Shown here piece after piece: positions 15,218 through 23,936 of a DNA stretch of 64,000 bases. Within the stretch, counting starts at the first letter, position 1. Every line of letters begins with the position of its first letter. The notes under the pieces are model-generated. The model did no database searches. It worked only from the letters and a program-made list of their open reading frames with translations, and was not told the origin of the DNA. Made by a program: the position numbers and the translations under genes. The stretch spans positions 1-64,000 of the forward strand of contig JBQTIU010000074.1 of the NCBI GenBank assembly GCA_052387815.1, written 5' to 3'. This DNA comes from JBQTIU01 sp052387815 (GTDB taxonomy: Bacteria > Pseudomonadota > Alphaproteobacteria > CACIAM-22H2).

Positions 15218-17607
15218 CGTCCGCCTCCCGGCGGTCGGCGGCCGCGCCGCGCCGCGCCGCCGCCCGCCGTTCCTTCCTTTGCCGCGGCGATCGCTCGCCA
15301 CACCCGTTCGGGCGCCGCCGGCATATCGAGGCTGCGCACCCCCACCCGGCGCAGGGCGTCGCAGATCGCGTTCATCGTCGCCGGCAGCGCGCCGACCGTA
15401 CCCGCCTCACCTGCCCCCTTGATGCCGAGGGGATTGGTTTTCGCCGGGACGTCGTGGGTCCCGACCTCGAACATCGGCAGGTCGGCGGCGCGCGGCATCC
15501 GGTAGTCCATGAACGACCCCGATAGCAACTGGCCGGTCCGCTCGTCGTAGACGATCTCCTCGCCCAGAGCCTGCCCCACTCCCTGGGCGACGCCGCCGTG
15601 AATCTGGCCCTCGAGCAGCAGCGGGTTCACCACCCGGCCGACGTCATCCACCACCCAGTATCCGACCACCTCGACCGTGCCGGTCTCGGGGTCGATCTCG
15701 ACCTCGCAGACGTGGCTGCCGTTCGGGAAGGTCGGACCGGGCGGCGCGACCACGGCGGCGCCCGTCAGGCCCAGCTCGAAGCCGCGCGGCAGCCTGGCGG
15801 CGAGGAATGAGGCCTGGGCGACCTCGACCAGGCCGATGCCGCGGTCGGTGCCGGCGACGAAGAAGCGGCCGCCGGCAAACTCGATATCCGTCTCCGCCGC
15901 CTCCAGCAGATGCGCCGCGATGGCTTGGCCGCGGGCGACGATCTTGTCGGCGGCATGCCGCAGGGCGAAACCCCCGACGCTCGCCGAGCGCGAGCCGAAG
16001 CTGCCGTGGCCGTGATAGACCAGGTCGGTGTCGCCGTAGACGACGCGGACGCCCTCGGGAGCGAGGCCGAGGAATTCCGCCGCCATCTGCCGGTACATCG
16101 TCTCGTGCCCCTGGCCGTGCGAGTGCGTGCCGACGAAGATCGTCGCGCCGCCCGTCGGGTCGAAGCGGATCTCCGCCCCCTCTTCGAGCGGCGCGGCGAA
16201 CGGGCCGCCGGCGATCTCGATGACGCAGGCGAGGCCCCGCCCGCGCAACCGGGCGCGGCGGCCGGACTCGCCGCGGCGCGCCTCGAAGTTCGCCCAGTCC
16301 GAAAGCGCCAGCACCTGGTCGAGATGCTGCTCGAACTCGCCGCTGTCGTAGGTGTAGACGAGCCCGGTCTTGTAGGGCATGGCCGCGGGCGGGATCAGGT
16401 TGCGCCGCCGGAGCTCGGCCGGGTCGAGGCCGATCTCGGCGGCGGCGACGTCGATCACCCGCTCGATGCCGTAGGAGGCCTCGGGCCGGCCCGCCCCGCG
16501 GTAGGGGGCCGTGGGGTTGGTGTTGCTGAACACCCCGCTCACCGCGACGTAGATATGCGGCGTGGTGTAGACCCCAGCCAGGCCGCCGAGGTTGTTGGTC
16601 GGGTTGTGCAGGCCGTTGGTCGAGAGATAAGCGCCGAGATTGGCCGTGGTGCGCACGCTGAGCGCCAGGAACTTGCCGTCCGCATCGAGCGCCAACTCGG
16701 CGGTCGAGACGTTGTCGCGCGCGTGGTGGTCGCCGACGAATGCCTCGCTGCGCTCGCAGATCCACTTGACCGGCCGGCCGGTCTCCTTCGCCGCCCACAG
16801 CACCAGCGCCAGCTCGGGAAAGATGCTGCCCTTCATCCCGAACGCCCCACCGACGTCCGGCGAGACGACGCGCACCCGGTTCTCGGGGACACCGAAGATC
16901 CGCCCGGCGAGCTCGCTGCGGATGGCGTGCGGCGCCTGCAAGCCGGCGTAGAGCGTGAATCGCTCGTCGGCCGGATCGTAGAGCCCGAGCGCGGTGCGCG
17001 GCTCCAGCGGGTTGGCCGAGACGCGCGAGATCGTGTAGTCGAGGCGGACCACCCGCGCGGCGCGCGCCATCGCCGCCTCGACCGCCGCCTTGTCGCCCAG
17101 CTCGAACAGGAAGCAGACGTTGTCCGGCGCCTCGTCCCACACCGCCGGCGCCCCAGGCCAGGTTGCCGCTGCGGTCGCGGTGACCGCCGGCAGCGGCTCG
17201 TAGTCGATCTCGAGGAGCTCGGCCGCGTCCTTGGCGGCACCGAGCGAGGTGGCGATCACCGCGGCGACCGGGTCGCCGACGTGGCGGACCCGCTCCAGCG
17301 CCAACACGCGGTACGGCGGCTCGAAGTTGGGCGTCCCGTCGGGCCGGGCGCGACGCACCCGCGAGACGAGCGTGCCGAGCCCGGCCGCCTCGGCCATGCC
17401 CCCGTTCAGCACCTTGAGCACGCCGGGCGCGGCTGTGGCGGCTTCCGTGCCGATGCGCGTGAAGCGCGCCGCTGCGTGGGGCGAGCGCACGACGTGCATG
17501 TGCGCGAGCCCGGGGAAGGAAAGATCGTCGACGTAGCGGCCCAGGCCGCGCAGCAGCCTGGCATCCTCGGTTCGCGGGACCGCTCGTCCCAGACCGTATT
17601 CGTGCAT
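15214..17607 (-). CDS. Molybdenum hydroxylase large subunit (xanthine dehydrogenase/CoxL family)
   Basis: This 797-residue molybdopterin-cytosine-dinucleotide-binding subunit hydroxylates an aromatic heterocycle or aldehyde. It shows GGAFGMKG for cofactor binding, the active-site loop PYRGAGRPEA (the form II CoxL-like type rather than the Cys-containing CO dehydrogenase loop), and the catalytic Glu in GIKGAGEAG near the C-terminus. The ATG at 17607 follows a GGGGGA ribosome site. The FAD and 2Fe-2S subunits that normally accompany it are absent from the window, so partners must lie elsewhere or the enzyme is orphaned. It may oxidise a pyrimidine or purine-like ring, given its neighbours. The substrate is inferred only. 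Confidence 0.85.
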   Translation of the reverse strand: MHEYGLGRAVPRTEDARLLRGLGRYVDDLSFPGLAHMHVVRSPHAAARFTRIGTEAATAAPGVLKVLNGGMAEAAGLGTLVSRVRRARPDGTPNFEPPYRVLALERVRHVGDPVAAVIATSLGAAKDAAELLEIDYEPLPAVTATAAATWPGAPAVWDEAPDNVCFLFELGDKAAVEAAMARAARVVRLDYTISRVSANPLEPRTALGLYDPADERFTLYAGLQAPHAIRSELAGRIFGVPENRVRVVSPDVGGAFGMKGSIFPELALVLWAAKETGRPVKWICERSEAFVGDHHARDNVSTAELALDADGKFLALSVRTTANLGAYLSTNGLHNPTNNLGGLAGVYTTPHIYVAVSGVFSNTNPTAPYRGAGRPEASYGIERVIDVAAAEIGLDPAELRRRNLIPPAAMPYKTGLVYTYDSGEFEQHLDQVLALSDWANFEARRGESGRRARLRGRGLACVIEIAGGPFAAPLEEGAEIRFDPTGGATIFVGTHSHGQGHETMYRQMAAEFLGLAPEGVRVVYGDTDLVYHGHGSFGSRSASVGGFALRHAADKIVARGQAIAAHLLEAAETDIEFAGGRFFVAGTDRGIGLVEVAQASFLAARLPRGFELGLTGAAVVAPPGPTFPNGSHVCEVEIDPETGTVEVVGYWVVDDVGRVVNPLLLEGQIHGGVAQGVGQALGEEIVYDERTGQLLSGSFMDYRMPRAADLPMFEVGTHDVPAKTNPLGIKGAGEAGTVGALPATMNAICDALRRVGVRSLDMPAAPERVWRAIAAAKEGTAGGGAARRGRRPPGGGR

Positions 17608-17733
17608 TCGTCCCCCTTGCGACCCCGGCGAGGCAAGCCTGCCCCGCTGCCCTCGGCCGGTCGGATTGTTGTTGCGCGGCACGCCAAAATCAAAGACAAT
17701 CGAAGCATTCTTCGGCCGACCGACCCGACCCCC

Positions 17734-18207
17734 GTGCGACCCGGCGACCCGCAAGTTCGCGGCGCGGACGGTCCGGGCACGCAACGAGGGGGCACGCGCA
17801 CCGTCTCCCTCGTCCGCCACTTCCCGCCGGTCGCCACCGACGAGCCCGACACCATGAGCGGCACCAACACCGCTCCCAGCCCCCTGAAGACGGTGCTGGT
17901 CGGGGGCGACGGCGTGATCATCGACGGCTGCGCCAAGGCCATGGGGTTCGCCTATGCCGGGGTCGACTTCGAGTGCGCGGGGCAGATCGACGTGCGCGGC
18001 TCGCGCGGCGTGCCGGGTGTCAGGCCTTATTTCGAGAGCGTCGACCTCAAGCTCGTGCTTCCTACCGACGAGCCGGCCGAGCGCGTGGAAAAGCCCAAGC
18101 GGAACGTTGAGCACCGCTGCCCGGTGATCAACCTGATGCGCAACGCCGGGGTGCGGCTGATCATCGATGGGACGACCGAGCCGGTCGAGCGCCGCGCCGC
18201 CGGGTGA
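17734..18207 (+). CDS. OsmC-family protein with an altered active-site region
   Basis: The frame encodes an OsmC/Ohr-like fold, a family that reduces organic peroxides with two cysteines. The family core runs from TNTAPSPLKTVL through GFAYAGVDFECAGQIDVRG to HRCPVINLMRNAGV. The second Cys is present in HRCP. The first, usually in a GxC motif before the central helix, appears lost in a small deletion (VLVGGDGVII), leaving a Cys shifted downstream (DGCAKAMGF). A GTG at 17734 is chosen because family-like sequence (RTVSLVRHFP) precedes the first ATG at 17854. It is divergent from the hydroxylase gene and just upstream of tctC. It may be inactive. Confidence 0.65.
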   Translation: MRPGDPQVRGADGPGTQRGGTRTVSLVRHFPPVATDEPDTMSGTNTAPSPLKTVLVGGDGVIIDGCAKAMGFAYAGVDFECAGQIDVRGSRGVPGVRPYFESVDLKLVLPTDEPAERVEKPKRNVEHRCPVINLMRNAGVRLIIDGTTEPVERRAAG

Positions 18208-18280
18208 CCCGGCCGGCCGCGGGAAGGAACGAACGACAAGAAGCGAACGACAACGGACGAAAGAAAAGGGAGGACCACCG

Positions 18281-19252
18281 ATGTTGCGTCTACTCGTCGC
18301 GGCCCTGGCGCTGCTGGCGGCCGTTCCGGCCGCCAAGGCCCAGACCGCCTATCCCACCCGTCCCGTCACCGTGGTGGTGCCATTCCCGCCCGGCGGCCTC
18401 GCCGATCTCTCGGCCCGCACGCTGGCGCCGTCGCTCGAGCGGGTCCTCAAGCAGCCGATCGTCATCGCCAACCGCGCCGGCGCGGCCGGGGCGGTTGGCC
18501 TGCAGTCGGTCGCCATCGCCAACCCCGACGGCTACACGCTGATCGTGGCGCTGGTCAGCATCTCGACCATTCCCGAGGTCGACGCGGTGTTCGGCCGCAG
18601 CCCGGCCTATACGCGCGACCAGTTTGTCGCCATCGCGCGGCTCAACGCCGACCCGCCGATGCTGGTGGTCAACGCCACGCAGCCATGGAAGACGCTCAAC
18701 GAGCTGGTCGAGGACGCCAAGCGCCGCGCCGGCGAGATCGTCTATACCTCCTCGGGCATCTACGGGGCCTCGCACGTGCCGATGGAGATGTTCCTCCACG
18801 CGGCGGGCCTTAAGATGCGCCACCTGCCGTTCACCGGCGGGGCGCCGGCGATGACCGCGGTGCTCGGCAACCACGCCGCTATGTGGGCCTCGCCGCCGGC
18901 GCTGGCCGCACCCCACCTCGCCGCCGGCAAGTTGCGGCCGCTGGCCACCTGGGGCCAGGAGCGCCTCGCCGAGTTCCGCGACGTGCCGACCCTCAAGGAG
19001 CTGGGCTACGACCTCGAGTACTACCTGTGGGCCGGGATGTTCGCGCCGCGCGCCGTGCCCGCCGACATCGTGCGCATCCTGCGCCAGGCGGTCGCCCAGG
19101 CGGTCAGGGACCCGGAGTTCAAGACGGCGATGGACAAGATCCAGACGCCGATCGCCTACCAGGACGGCGACGAGTTCAAGGCGTGGTGGGACGCCGACGC
19201 CGCCAGGCTCGCCGTGGCGATCAAGCGGATCGGCCGCGTCGAAGGGAACTGA
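18281..19252 (+). CDS. Bug/TctC-family periplasmic substrate-binding protein
   Basis: This 323-residue exported protein has a clear Sec signal peptide (MLRLLVAALALLAAVPAAKA). It is followed by the Bug-family start YPTRPVTVVVPFPPGGLADL and ligand-loop features GAAGAVG and PDGYTL. The family binds carboxylates, amino acids, nicotinate-like acids and other small anions for TctAB permeases. The ATG at 18281 has a GGGAGG ribosome site. No tctAB genes sit beside it. The TctB remnant at 15071-15217 suggests the partner permease was deleted, leaving this protein either orphaned or serving another TctAB such as the one at 40788-42707. Confidence 0.88.
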   Translation: MLRLLVAALALLAAVPAAKAQTAYPTRPVTVVVPFPPGGLADLSARTLAPSLERVLKQPIVIANRAGAAGAVGLQSVAIANPDGYTLIVALVSISTIPEVDAVFGRSPAYTRDQFVAIARLNADPPMLVVNATQPWKTLNELVEDAKRRAGEIVYTSSGIYGASHVPMEMFLHAAGLKMRHLPFTGGAPAMTAVLGNHAAMWASPPALAAPHLAAGKLRPLATWGQERLAEFRDVPTLKELGYDLEYYLWAGMFAPRAVPADIVRILRQAVAQAVRDPEFKTAMDKIQTPIAYQDGDEFKAWWDADAARLAVAIKRIGRVEGN

Positions 19253-19366
19253 AGGTCCGCGGCGCGGGGGCGCTCATCTCTTGGACGCCCCGCGATCGGC
19301 CCCGAGAACCAATACACCGGACTCGCGGCTCGATCCGGCGCGGCGGTGAGGCCGGACGCAGACCGC

Positions 19367-19462
19367 GTTTGCGGTTGTCGCTGGGCGGCGGAGTTCGTTA
19401 AGGTGCCGCCCGCGATGGGCAGGGTGTTCGACTGGTCCTGCAGGTAGCACATCATGTGTCCG
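19367..19462. repeat. Duplicated pyrD leader fused to an IS-like terminal motif
   Basis: Bases 19367-19436 are identical over 70 bp to 28513-28582, which hold the pyrD leader and its first seven codons (MGRVFDW). Here the copy breaks after GACTGGT and continues as GGTAGCACATCATGTGTCCG (19443-19462), a motif found four times in the element at 28041-28175. The truncated frame would give a 10-residue peptide. The copy lies just downstream of pyrE. Confidence 0.8.
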
Positions 19463-19484
19463 CGTCCCGCGGCGCGGCGTCGGC

Positions 19485-20168
19485 TCATGCGCGCGCCTCG
19501 TGTGCCCCGCCGTGCGCCGCCGACCAGCCGATCGGGTCGGCGATATAGACTTCAAGTTCCGCTAGAATATCCGCTGTCAAGGCATTGCGCTGGCGGGCAA
19601 CGTCGAGGATATCGGTCCAATCGGCGAGGGCGAACAGGCGGATCCCCATGGCATCGAGATCGCGCACCACGCGATCGAAGATGCCATACTTGAAGATCAC
19701 GAACACGTCGTCGACCAGGGCGCCGGCCCGCCGGAGTCCCTTGCAGAACACCGCCTTGGTGCGGCCGTCGGTGGTCACGTCGCCGACCAGCAGCACGGTG
19801 GCGCCCGGCTTGAGCACGCCTTCGGTCTGCGCCGCCGGCCCGAGCCCCTTGCCTTCCTTGCGCACCAGCACCAAGGGCAGGTGCAGCCGGTCGGCGACCA
19901 TCGCCGCGAAGGGGATGCCCGCCACCTCGCCGCCGGCCACGGTATCGAACGTCGCGTAGCCGGCGGTTGCCAGGATTCGCCGCATCGCCAGATCGAGCAG
20001 CGCGTCGCGCGCCACCGGCATCGAGATGAGGCGCTTGCAGTCGACGAAGACCGGGCTCGCCCAGCCGGAGGAGAAGACGAACGGGCGGTCCGGGCGGAAC
20101 AGGAGGCAGCCGGTATCGAGCAGGATCTGGGCGGTGATCCCGCCCAGCGAGTCGCCGGGGCCGCTCAC
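19485..20168 (-). CDS. pyrE: Orotate phosphoribosyltransferase
   Basis: This 227-residue enzyme joins orotate to PRPP to make OMP in de novo pyrimidine synthesis. The PRPP-binding region is ATVLLVGDVTTDGRTK, a variant of the usual EDVxTxG type with Gly in place of the first acid. The catalytic Lys region is VRKEGKGLG and the N-terminal FSSGWASPVFVDCK segment is family-like. The start is GTG at 20168, which overlaps the stop of the M20 hydrolase gene (GTGA), so the two are coupled. That pairing with a carbamoyl-amidohydrolase suggests pyrimidine-related metabolism. The substituted first acid in the PRPP motif could lower activity or change specificity. Confidence 0.87.
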   Translation of the reverse strand: MSGPGDSLGGITAQILLDTGCLLFRPDRPFVFSSGWASPVFVDCKRLISMPVARDALLDLAMRRILATAGYATFDTVAGGEVAGIPFAAMVADRLHLPLVLVRKEGKGLGPAAQTEGVLKPGATVLLVGDVTTDGRTKAVFCKGLRRAGALVDDVFVIFKYGIFDRVVRDLDAMGIRLFALADWTDILDVARQRNALTADILAELEVYIADPIGWSAAHGGAHEARA

Positions 20169-21457
20169 GACAGTGCCGCGGCGCCGGTGCGCAGCGCGTC
20201 GTAGAGGATCTCGACGCCGAGGAAGAAGTCGTCGAACTCCATCGCTTCGCGGGGGTTGTGCGAGCCGTGCTGGTTGCGGATGAAGATCATGGCCGTCGGG
20301 ATCCCCTGGTTGGCGAAAATGGCGGCGTCGTGGCCGGCGCCCGAAGGGATGCGCTCGTGCGGGACGCCGCGCCGCGCGCAAAGGCTCATCAGGTGCTCGA
20401 CCAGCCCGGGATGCATGACGGCCGAGGCGGAGCGCACGGTGCGCCCGAGGTCGAAGACGACGCCGCGCCGCCGGCCGATCGAAGCGGTCTCTTCGGCGAG
20501 GATCTCGCCGAATGCTTCGAGCGTCGCTTCCGATTGGCTGCGATACTCGAGCGCGTAGCGCAGCTCGCCCGGCACGCGGCTCATCGCGTGCTCCGCCGGG
20601 TTGGTTCCGAAGATGCCGCACGTCACCACCAGGTCCTCGCCTGCCTCCAAGAGCGATTCCCAGCGCCGGTCGAGGCGCATCACTAATTCGCTCGCCGCAA
20701 ACACCGCATCGCGACGCAGCCAGCGCGGTACGGCGCCGGCATGGGCCGCCTCGCCGCGACAGACCGCCTCCGGGTGGCGGACGTTGCCGCGGATGCCGGT
20801 GACGATCGCCACCGGCAGGCCGCGCGCCACCATGACCGGCCCCTGCTCGATGTGCAGCTCCAGGAACAGCGCCATGTCCTGCGGATCGACGAGGCGCGCG
20901 CCGGTCGCCACGCGGGCCACATCCGCCCCGCAGGCCTCCATAGCCTGGCCGAGCGTCGTTTCGGACTCGCGCAGGCGCAATGTCAGGTCGCGCGCATCGA
21001 ACCGGCCGAACAGCGCGCTGGAACCGAGGTAGCACTTGCCGAACCAGGCGCTCTCCTCGCCGCGCAGCGCGTAGACCTTGATCGTGCGCGGCGGGGCGGC
21101 GCCCGTCGCCTTCTGGCGGAGCAACGCCAGGAGCCCGCCGATCACCCCGGCGGCGCCGTCGAAGTTGCCGCCCTGCGGCACCGAATCGAGATGAGAGCCG
21201 CAGGCGACGAACGGTTTGTCCGGCTCGCGCCCGTCGAGCGTGATCACCAGGTTGGCGGCAGCATCGTACTCGACGCGCAGCCCCTCGCGCCGCGCCGCCG
21301 CGCCGACCACCGCCATGCCGGCGGTCTCGCCGGCCCCGTAGGTCGCCCGGCTGACCCCGACCCCGTCGAAGGTCTGCCGGCGGAGCTCGTCGAACAGCCG
21401 GCGCGCCAGCGCCTGAAGCGCCGGGTCGAGCCCGGTCTGCAGGCTGGCCTCGTTCAT
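20165..21457 (-). CDS. M20-family N-carbamoyl amino acid / allantoate-type amidohydrolase
   Basis: This 430-residue zinc hydrolase belongs to the group that includes allantoate amidohydrolase, beta-ureidopropionase and N-carbamoyl-L-amino acid hydrolase. Metal-binding motifs are GSHLDSVPQGGNFDG, the Glu pair in LRGEESAWFG, LELHIEQGP and the late His residues in GAGHDA and GSHNPRE. It would remove a carbamoyl or ureido group, releasing ammonia and CO2. The ATG at 21457 has a GGGAGG ribosome site. It is the first gene of a pair with pyrE and is divergent from the amidase gene. Which carbamoyl substrate it uses cannot be read from sequence. Confidence 0.85.
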   Translation of the reverse strand: MNEASLQTGLDPALQALARRLFDELRRQTFDGVGVSRATYGAGETAGMAVVGAAARREGLRVEYDAAANLVITLDGREPDKPFVACGSHLDSVPQGGNFDGAAGVIGGLLALLRQKATGAAPPRTIKVYALRGEESAWFGKCYLGSSALFGRFDARDLTLRLRESETTLGQAMEACGADVARVATGARLVDPQDMALFLELHIEQGPVMVARGLPVAIVTGIRGNVRHPEAVCRGEAAHAGAVPRWLRRDAVFAASELVMRLDRRWESLLEAGEDLVVTCGIFGTNPAEHAMSRVPGELRYALEYRSQSEATLEAFGEILAEETASIGRRRGVVFDLGRTVRSASAVMHPGLVEHLMSLCARRGVPHERIPSGAGHDAAIFANQGIPTAMIFIRNQHGSHNPREAMEFDDFFLGVEILYDALRTGAAALS

Positions 21458-21546
21458 CGCCTCCCTCTCGCGTCTCGACACGGGTCCTGCATCGTGCAAT
21501 GTTTGGCCCGCGAAGTCCATTCGTCCCCCCTGCGAGCCGAGCTCTC

Positions 21547-22935
21547 ATGCAACCCGGCAGGTCTCCCGCCCCGCCCGCGGCCGATCCCACCCTGTGGAGT
21601 GCCGCGCAACTGGGCGCTGCCTACCGCGCCGGCCGGCTGTCGATCCCGGCGGCGATCGCCGCCCACCAGCGTCGCATCGACCGGATGAACGACCGCTACC
21701 ATGTCTTCTCGCATCTCGACCGCGCCGGCGCCGCCACCGCCGCCGAGCGGCTCGCCGACGAGCTCGCCCGCGGCCGGGACCGCGGGCCGTTGCACGGCAT
21801 CGCGGTCAGCATCAAGGGCAGCCTCGCGGTTGCCGGCCTGCCGTTCACCGAGGGCTCGGCGGTTTTCGCCGATCGCGTGGCCGCGCGCGATGATCCGATC
21901 CCGGCGCGCCTGCGCGACGCGGGAGGCGTGATCCTCGGCGTGACCACGCTCTCCGAGCTCGCCATGTACGGGGTCGACAACCCCTTCGAGCCGCTCGCCC
22001 TCAATCCCTGGGCGCCCGATCGCACCGGCGGGGGATCGAGCTGCGGCGCCGGCGTGGCGGCGCTGCTCGCGATGGCGACGATCAATATCGGCACCGACGC
22101 CGGCGGCTCGGCGCGCAACCCGGCCTGCCACAACGGCGTGATCGGCTTCATGGCCAGCCCCGGCGTGCTGCCGATTGCGACGACCAGCCAGCTGGCCACC
22201 GCCGGCATCATCGCCCGTCGCATGTCCGACATCGGCACGGCATTCGATGCGTTCGCCCCCGCGCCCGCCGCGCCGCCGCCCGGCCGCACGCTCGTCGTGC
22301 CGCGCCGGCTGATCGCCGAGCGCTGCTGCGAGGCCACCCTGGCGCTGTTCGAGACGGCTTGCGCCAAGCTGGGGGCCGCCGGCTACCGCCTGGCGGAGGC
22401 CGAGATCGACTCGTGGATCGAGGCGGAGCGCACCGCCGGCACGGTGTTGCTGGCCGAGGCCGGCCGGCGGCTCGCCGGCCTCGACCTGTCGCGCGCCGGG
22501 GAATCGATCCGGCGCCGCTTCGCCGCCGCCGGGGCGCTTTCCGCCGGGGCGGAGGCGGACGGGCTCGCCGCCATGGCGCGCTTCGCCGAGGCGGTGCGCC
22601 GCAGCCTCGCCGAGCACCGGGCGGCGGCGTTCCTTACCCCGACCTGGCCGTTCGCCGCGCCGCCGATCCACGCCGAGACCGCGCGCGTGCGGGACCGCGA
22701 GGTGCCGGTCGATCCGCACCGCAACTGCTTCGTGCGCGCCGCCAATGCCCTGACCGGCTGCGCCGTCACCCTGCCGGCCGGTTTCTACGAGGCCGAGGGC
22801 GTGCCGATGGGCGTGCAGCTGATGGCGCCGCGCGGCGTCGACCGCGCGCTGCTCGACCTTGCGGCCGGCCTCGCGCCCGCCCTGCCGCCGCTCGGCCGCG
22901 CCCCGCCGCCGCTCGCCGCGGCGGAGGCAACCTGA
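21547..22935 (+). CDS. Amidase-signature family hydrolase
   Basis: This 462-residue Ser-cisSer-Lys hydrolase has Lys-90 in VSIKGSLAV, the cis-Ser near 164 in GGGSSCGAG, and the nucleophile Ser-188 in GTDAGGSARNPA. The family cleaves amides and ureido groups; ureidomalonase and allophanate hydrolase are relatives. The ATG at 21547 opens with a short proline-rich leader, and an upstream ATG at 21499 is an alternative. It is divergent from the M20 gene and converges, with only four bases between, on the TAXI receptor gene. A role in processing a ureido acid is attractive because a barbiturase-family gene lies 4 kb away, but this is inference. Confidence 0.87.
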   Translation: MQPGRSPAPPAADPTLWSAAQLGAAYRAGRLSIPAAIAAHQRRIDRMNDRYHVFSHLDRAGAATAAERLADELARGRDRGPLHGIAVSIKGSLAVAGLPFTEGSAVFADRVAARDDPIPARLRDAGGVILGVTTLSELAMYGVDNPFEPLALNPWAPDRTGGGSSCGAGVAALLAMATINIGTDAGGSARNPACHNGVIGFMASPGVLPIATTSQLATAGIIARRMSDIGTAFDAFAPAPAAPPPGRTLVVPRRLIAERCCEATLALFETACAKLGAAGYRLAEAEIDSWIEAERTAGTVLLAEAGRRLAGLDLSRAGESIRRRFAAAGALSAGAEADGLAAMARFAEAVRRSLAEHRAAAFLTPTWPFAAPPIHAETARVRDREVPVDPHRNCFVRAANALTGCAVTLPAGFYEAEGVPMGVQLMAPRGVDRALLDLAAGLAPALPPLGRAPPPLAAAEAT

Positions 22936-22939
22936 CGCC

Positions 22940-23890
22940 TCAGCGCACCACGCCGGCCTCGCGGTAGTAGCGCAAGGCGCCGGGGTGCAAGGGCACCCCG
23001 ATGCGCTCGAACAGCGCCGTGCCCGGCTGCGGGTCCCAAGTGCTGTAGATCGTCTTGACGTACTGGCGCGCGTCGGGGCGGTCGATCTGCTTGGTCATCT
23101 CGTAGACCACCTGGTCGGGAACCTTGACGCTGGTGGCGACGGTCGACGGCGTGCCAATCGTGGTCACGTCGTAATCGACCCCGGCGTAGGTGCCCTTCGG
23201 GATGACCGTCTGCTCGGTCGTCGGATAGCGCGCCTGCAGCCGCTGGATGAACGCGGGATCGAACGACAGCAGGCGGATCGAGCGCGTGGTGGCGAGCGCC
23301 AAGACCGCCGGCATCGGCAGCGCCGAGCCGCCGGTGAACGCCTCGAGGTTGCCGTCGCGCAGGTTGTTGGCGCTCTCCTCGAAACCGAGGTTCACAATCC
23401 GGATCTGGTCCTTGATGCCGAACGCCTCGAGCACGATCAACGCCGAGTTGGCGCCGCCGCTGCCCGGCGCGCCGATCGAAACGCGCTTGCCCTTGAGGTC
23501 GTCGAAGCCGCGGATGTTGGAGCTGGCCATCGCCACCCAATGCGAGGGCGCGAGATCGACCAGGGCGAGGCCGCGCAGGTCGGCATTCTGCTGGTTCTGG
23601 AACTGGCCACTACCGGTGCGCTGCTCGTAGAGCACCTGGGCGTTGATCAGGGCGAATTCCATCTGGTCGGTGGCCAGGAGCCGGGCGTTCTCGACCGAGC
23701 CGCGCGTGGTGCGCGCGGTGGCGCGCAACGCACCCTTCTCCCGGTTGAGGAAGCTCGCCAGCCCGCCGGCGTAGAGATAATAGCTGCCGCCGACGCTGCT
23801 GCTGCCGATCACCACGTCGGTCTGGGACCGCGCCGAAGTTGCGCCGACCAACAGCGCCGCCGCCGCGATCAACGTCGTCAATCGCGCCAT
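22940..23890 (-). CDS. TAXI-family TRAP transporter periplasmic receptor
   Basis: This 316-residue solute receptor has a signal peptide (LIAAAALLVGATSARSQ) and the TAXI hallmarks SSVGGSYYLYAGGLA, ALINAQVLYEQ and KGKRVSIGAPGSGG. It delivers a solute to the fused TRAP permease encoded 46 bases upstream in the same direction. The ATG is at 23890. TAXI receptors bind glutamate, other acids or unknown ligands; the neighbouring enzymes suggest a heterocyclic or ureido compound. It is the last gene of the four-gene operon 27945-22940. Confidence 0.9.
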   Translation of the reverse strand: MARLTTLIAAAALLVGATSARSQTDVVIGSSSVGGSYYLYAGGLASFLNREKGALRATARTTRGSVENARLLATDQMEFALINAQVLYEQRTGSGQFQNQQNADLRGLALVDLAPSHWVAMASSNIRGFDDLKGKRVSIGAPGSGGANSALIVLEAFGIKDQIRIVNLGFEESANNLRDGNLEAFTGGSALPMPAVLALATTRSIRLLSFDPAFIQRLQARYPTTEQTVIPKGTYAGVDYDVTTIGTPSTVATSVKVPDQVVYEMTKQIDRPDARQYVKTIYSTWDPQPGTALFERIGVPLHPGALRYYREAGVVR

Positions 23891-23936
23891 GTTGCCCTCC
23901 CTCTCGACAACGGTTTCAATCTCCCGCCCGCCCGCT

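Noticed and set aside
15910..18207. 765-codon plus-strand frame running into the OsmC-like gene
   Set aside because: All but its last ~160 codons is antisense to the molybdenum hydroxylase gene and shows no family features.
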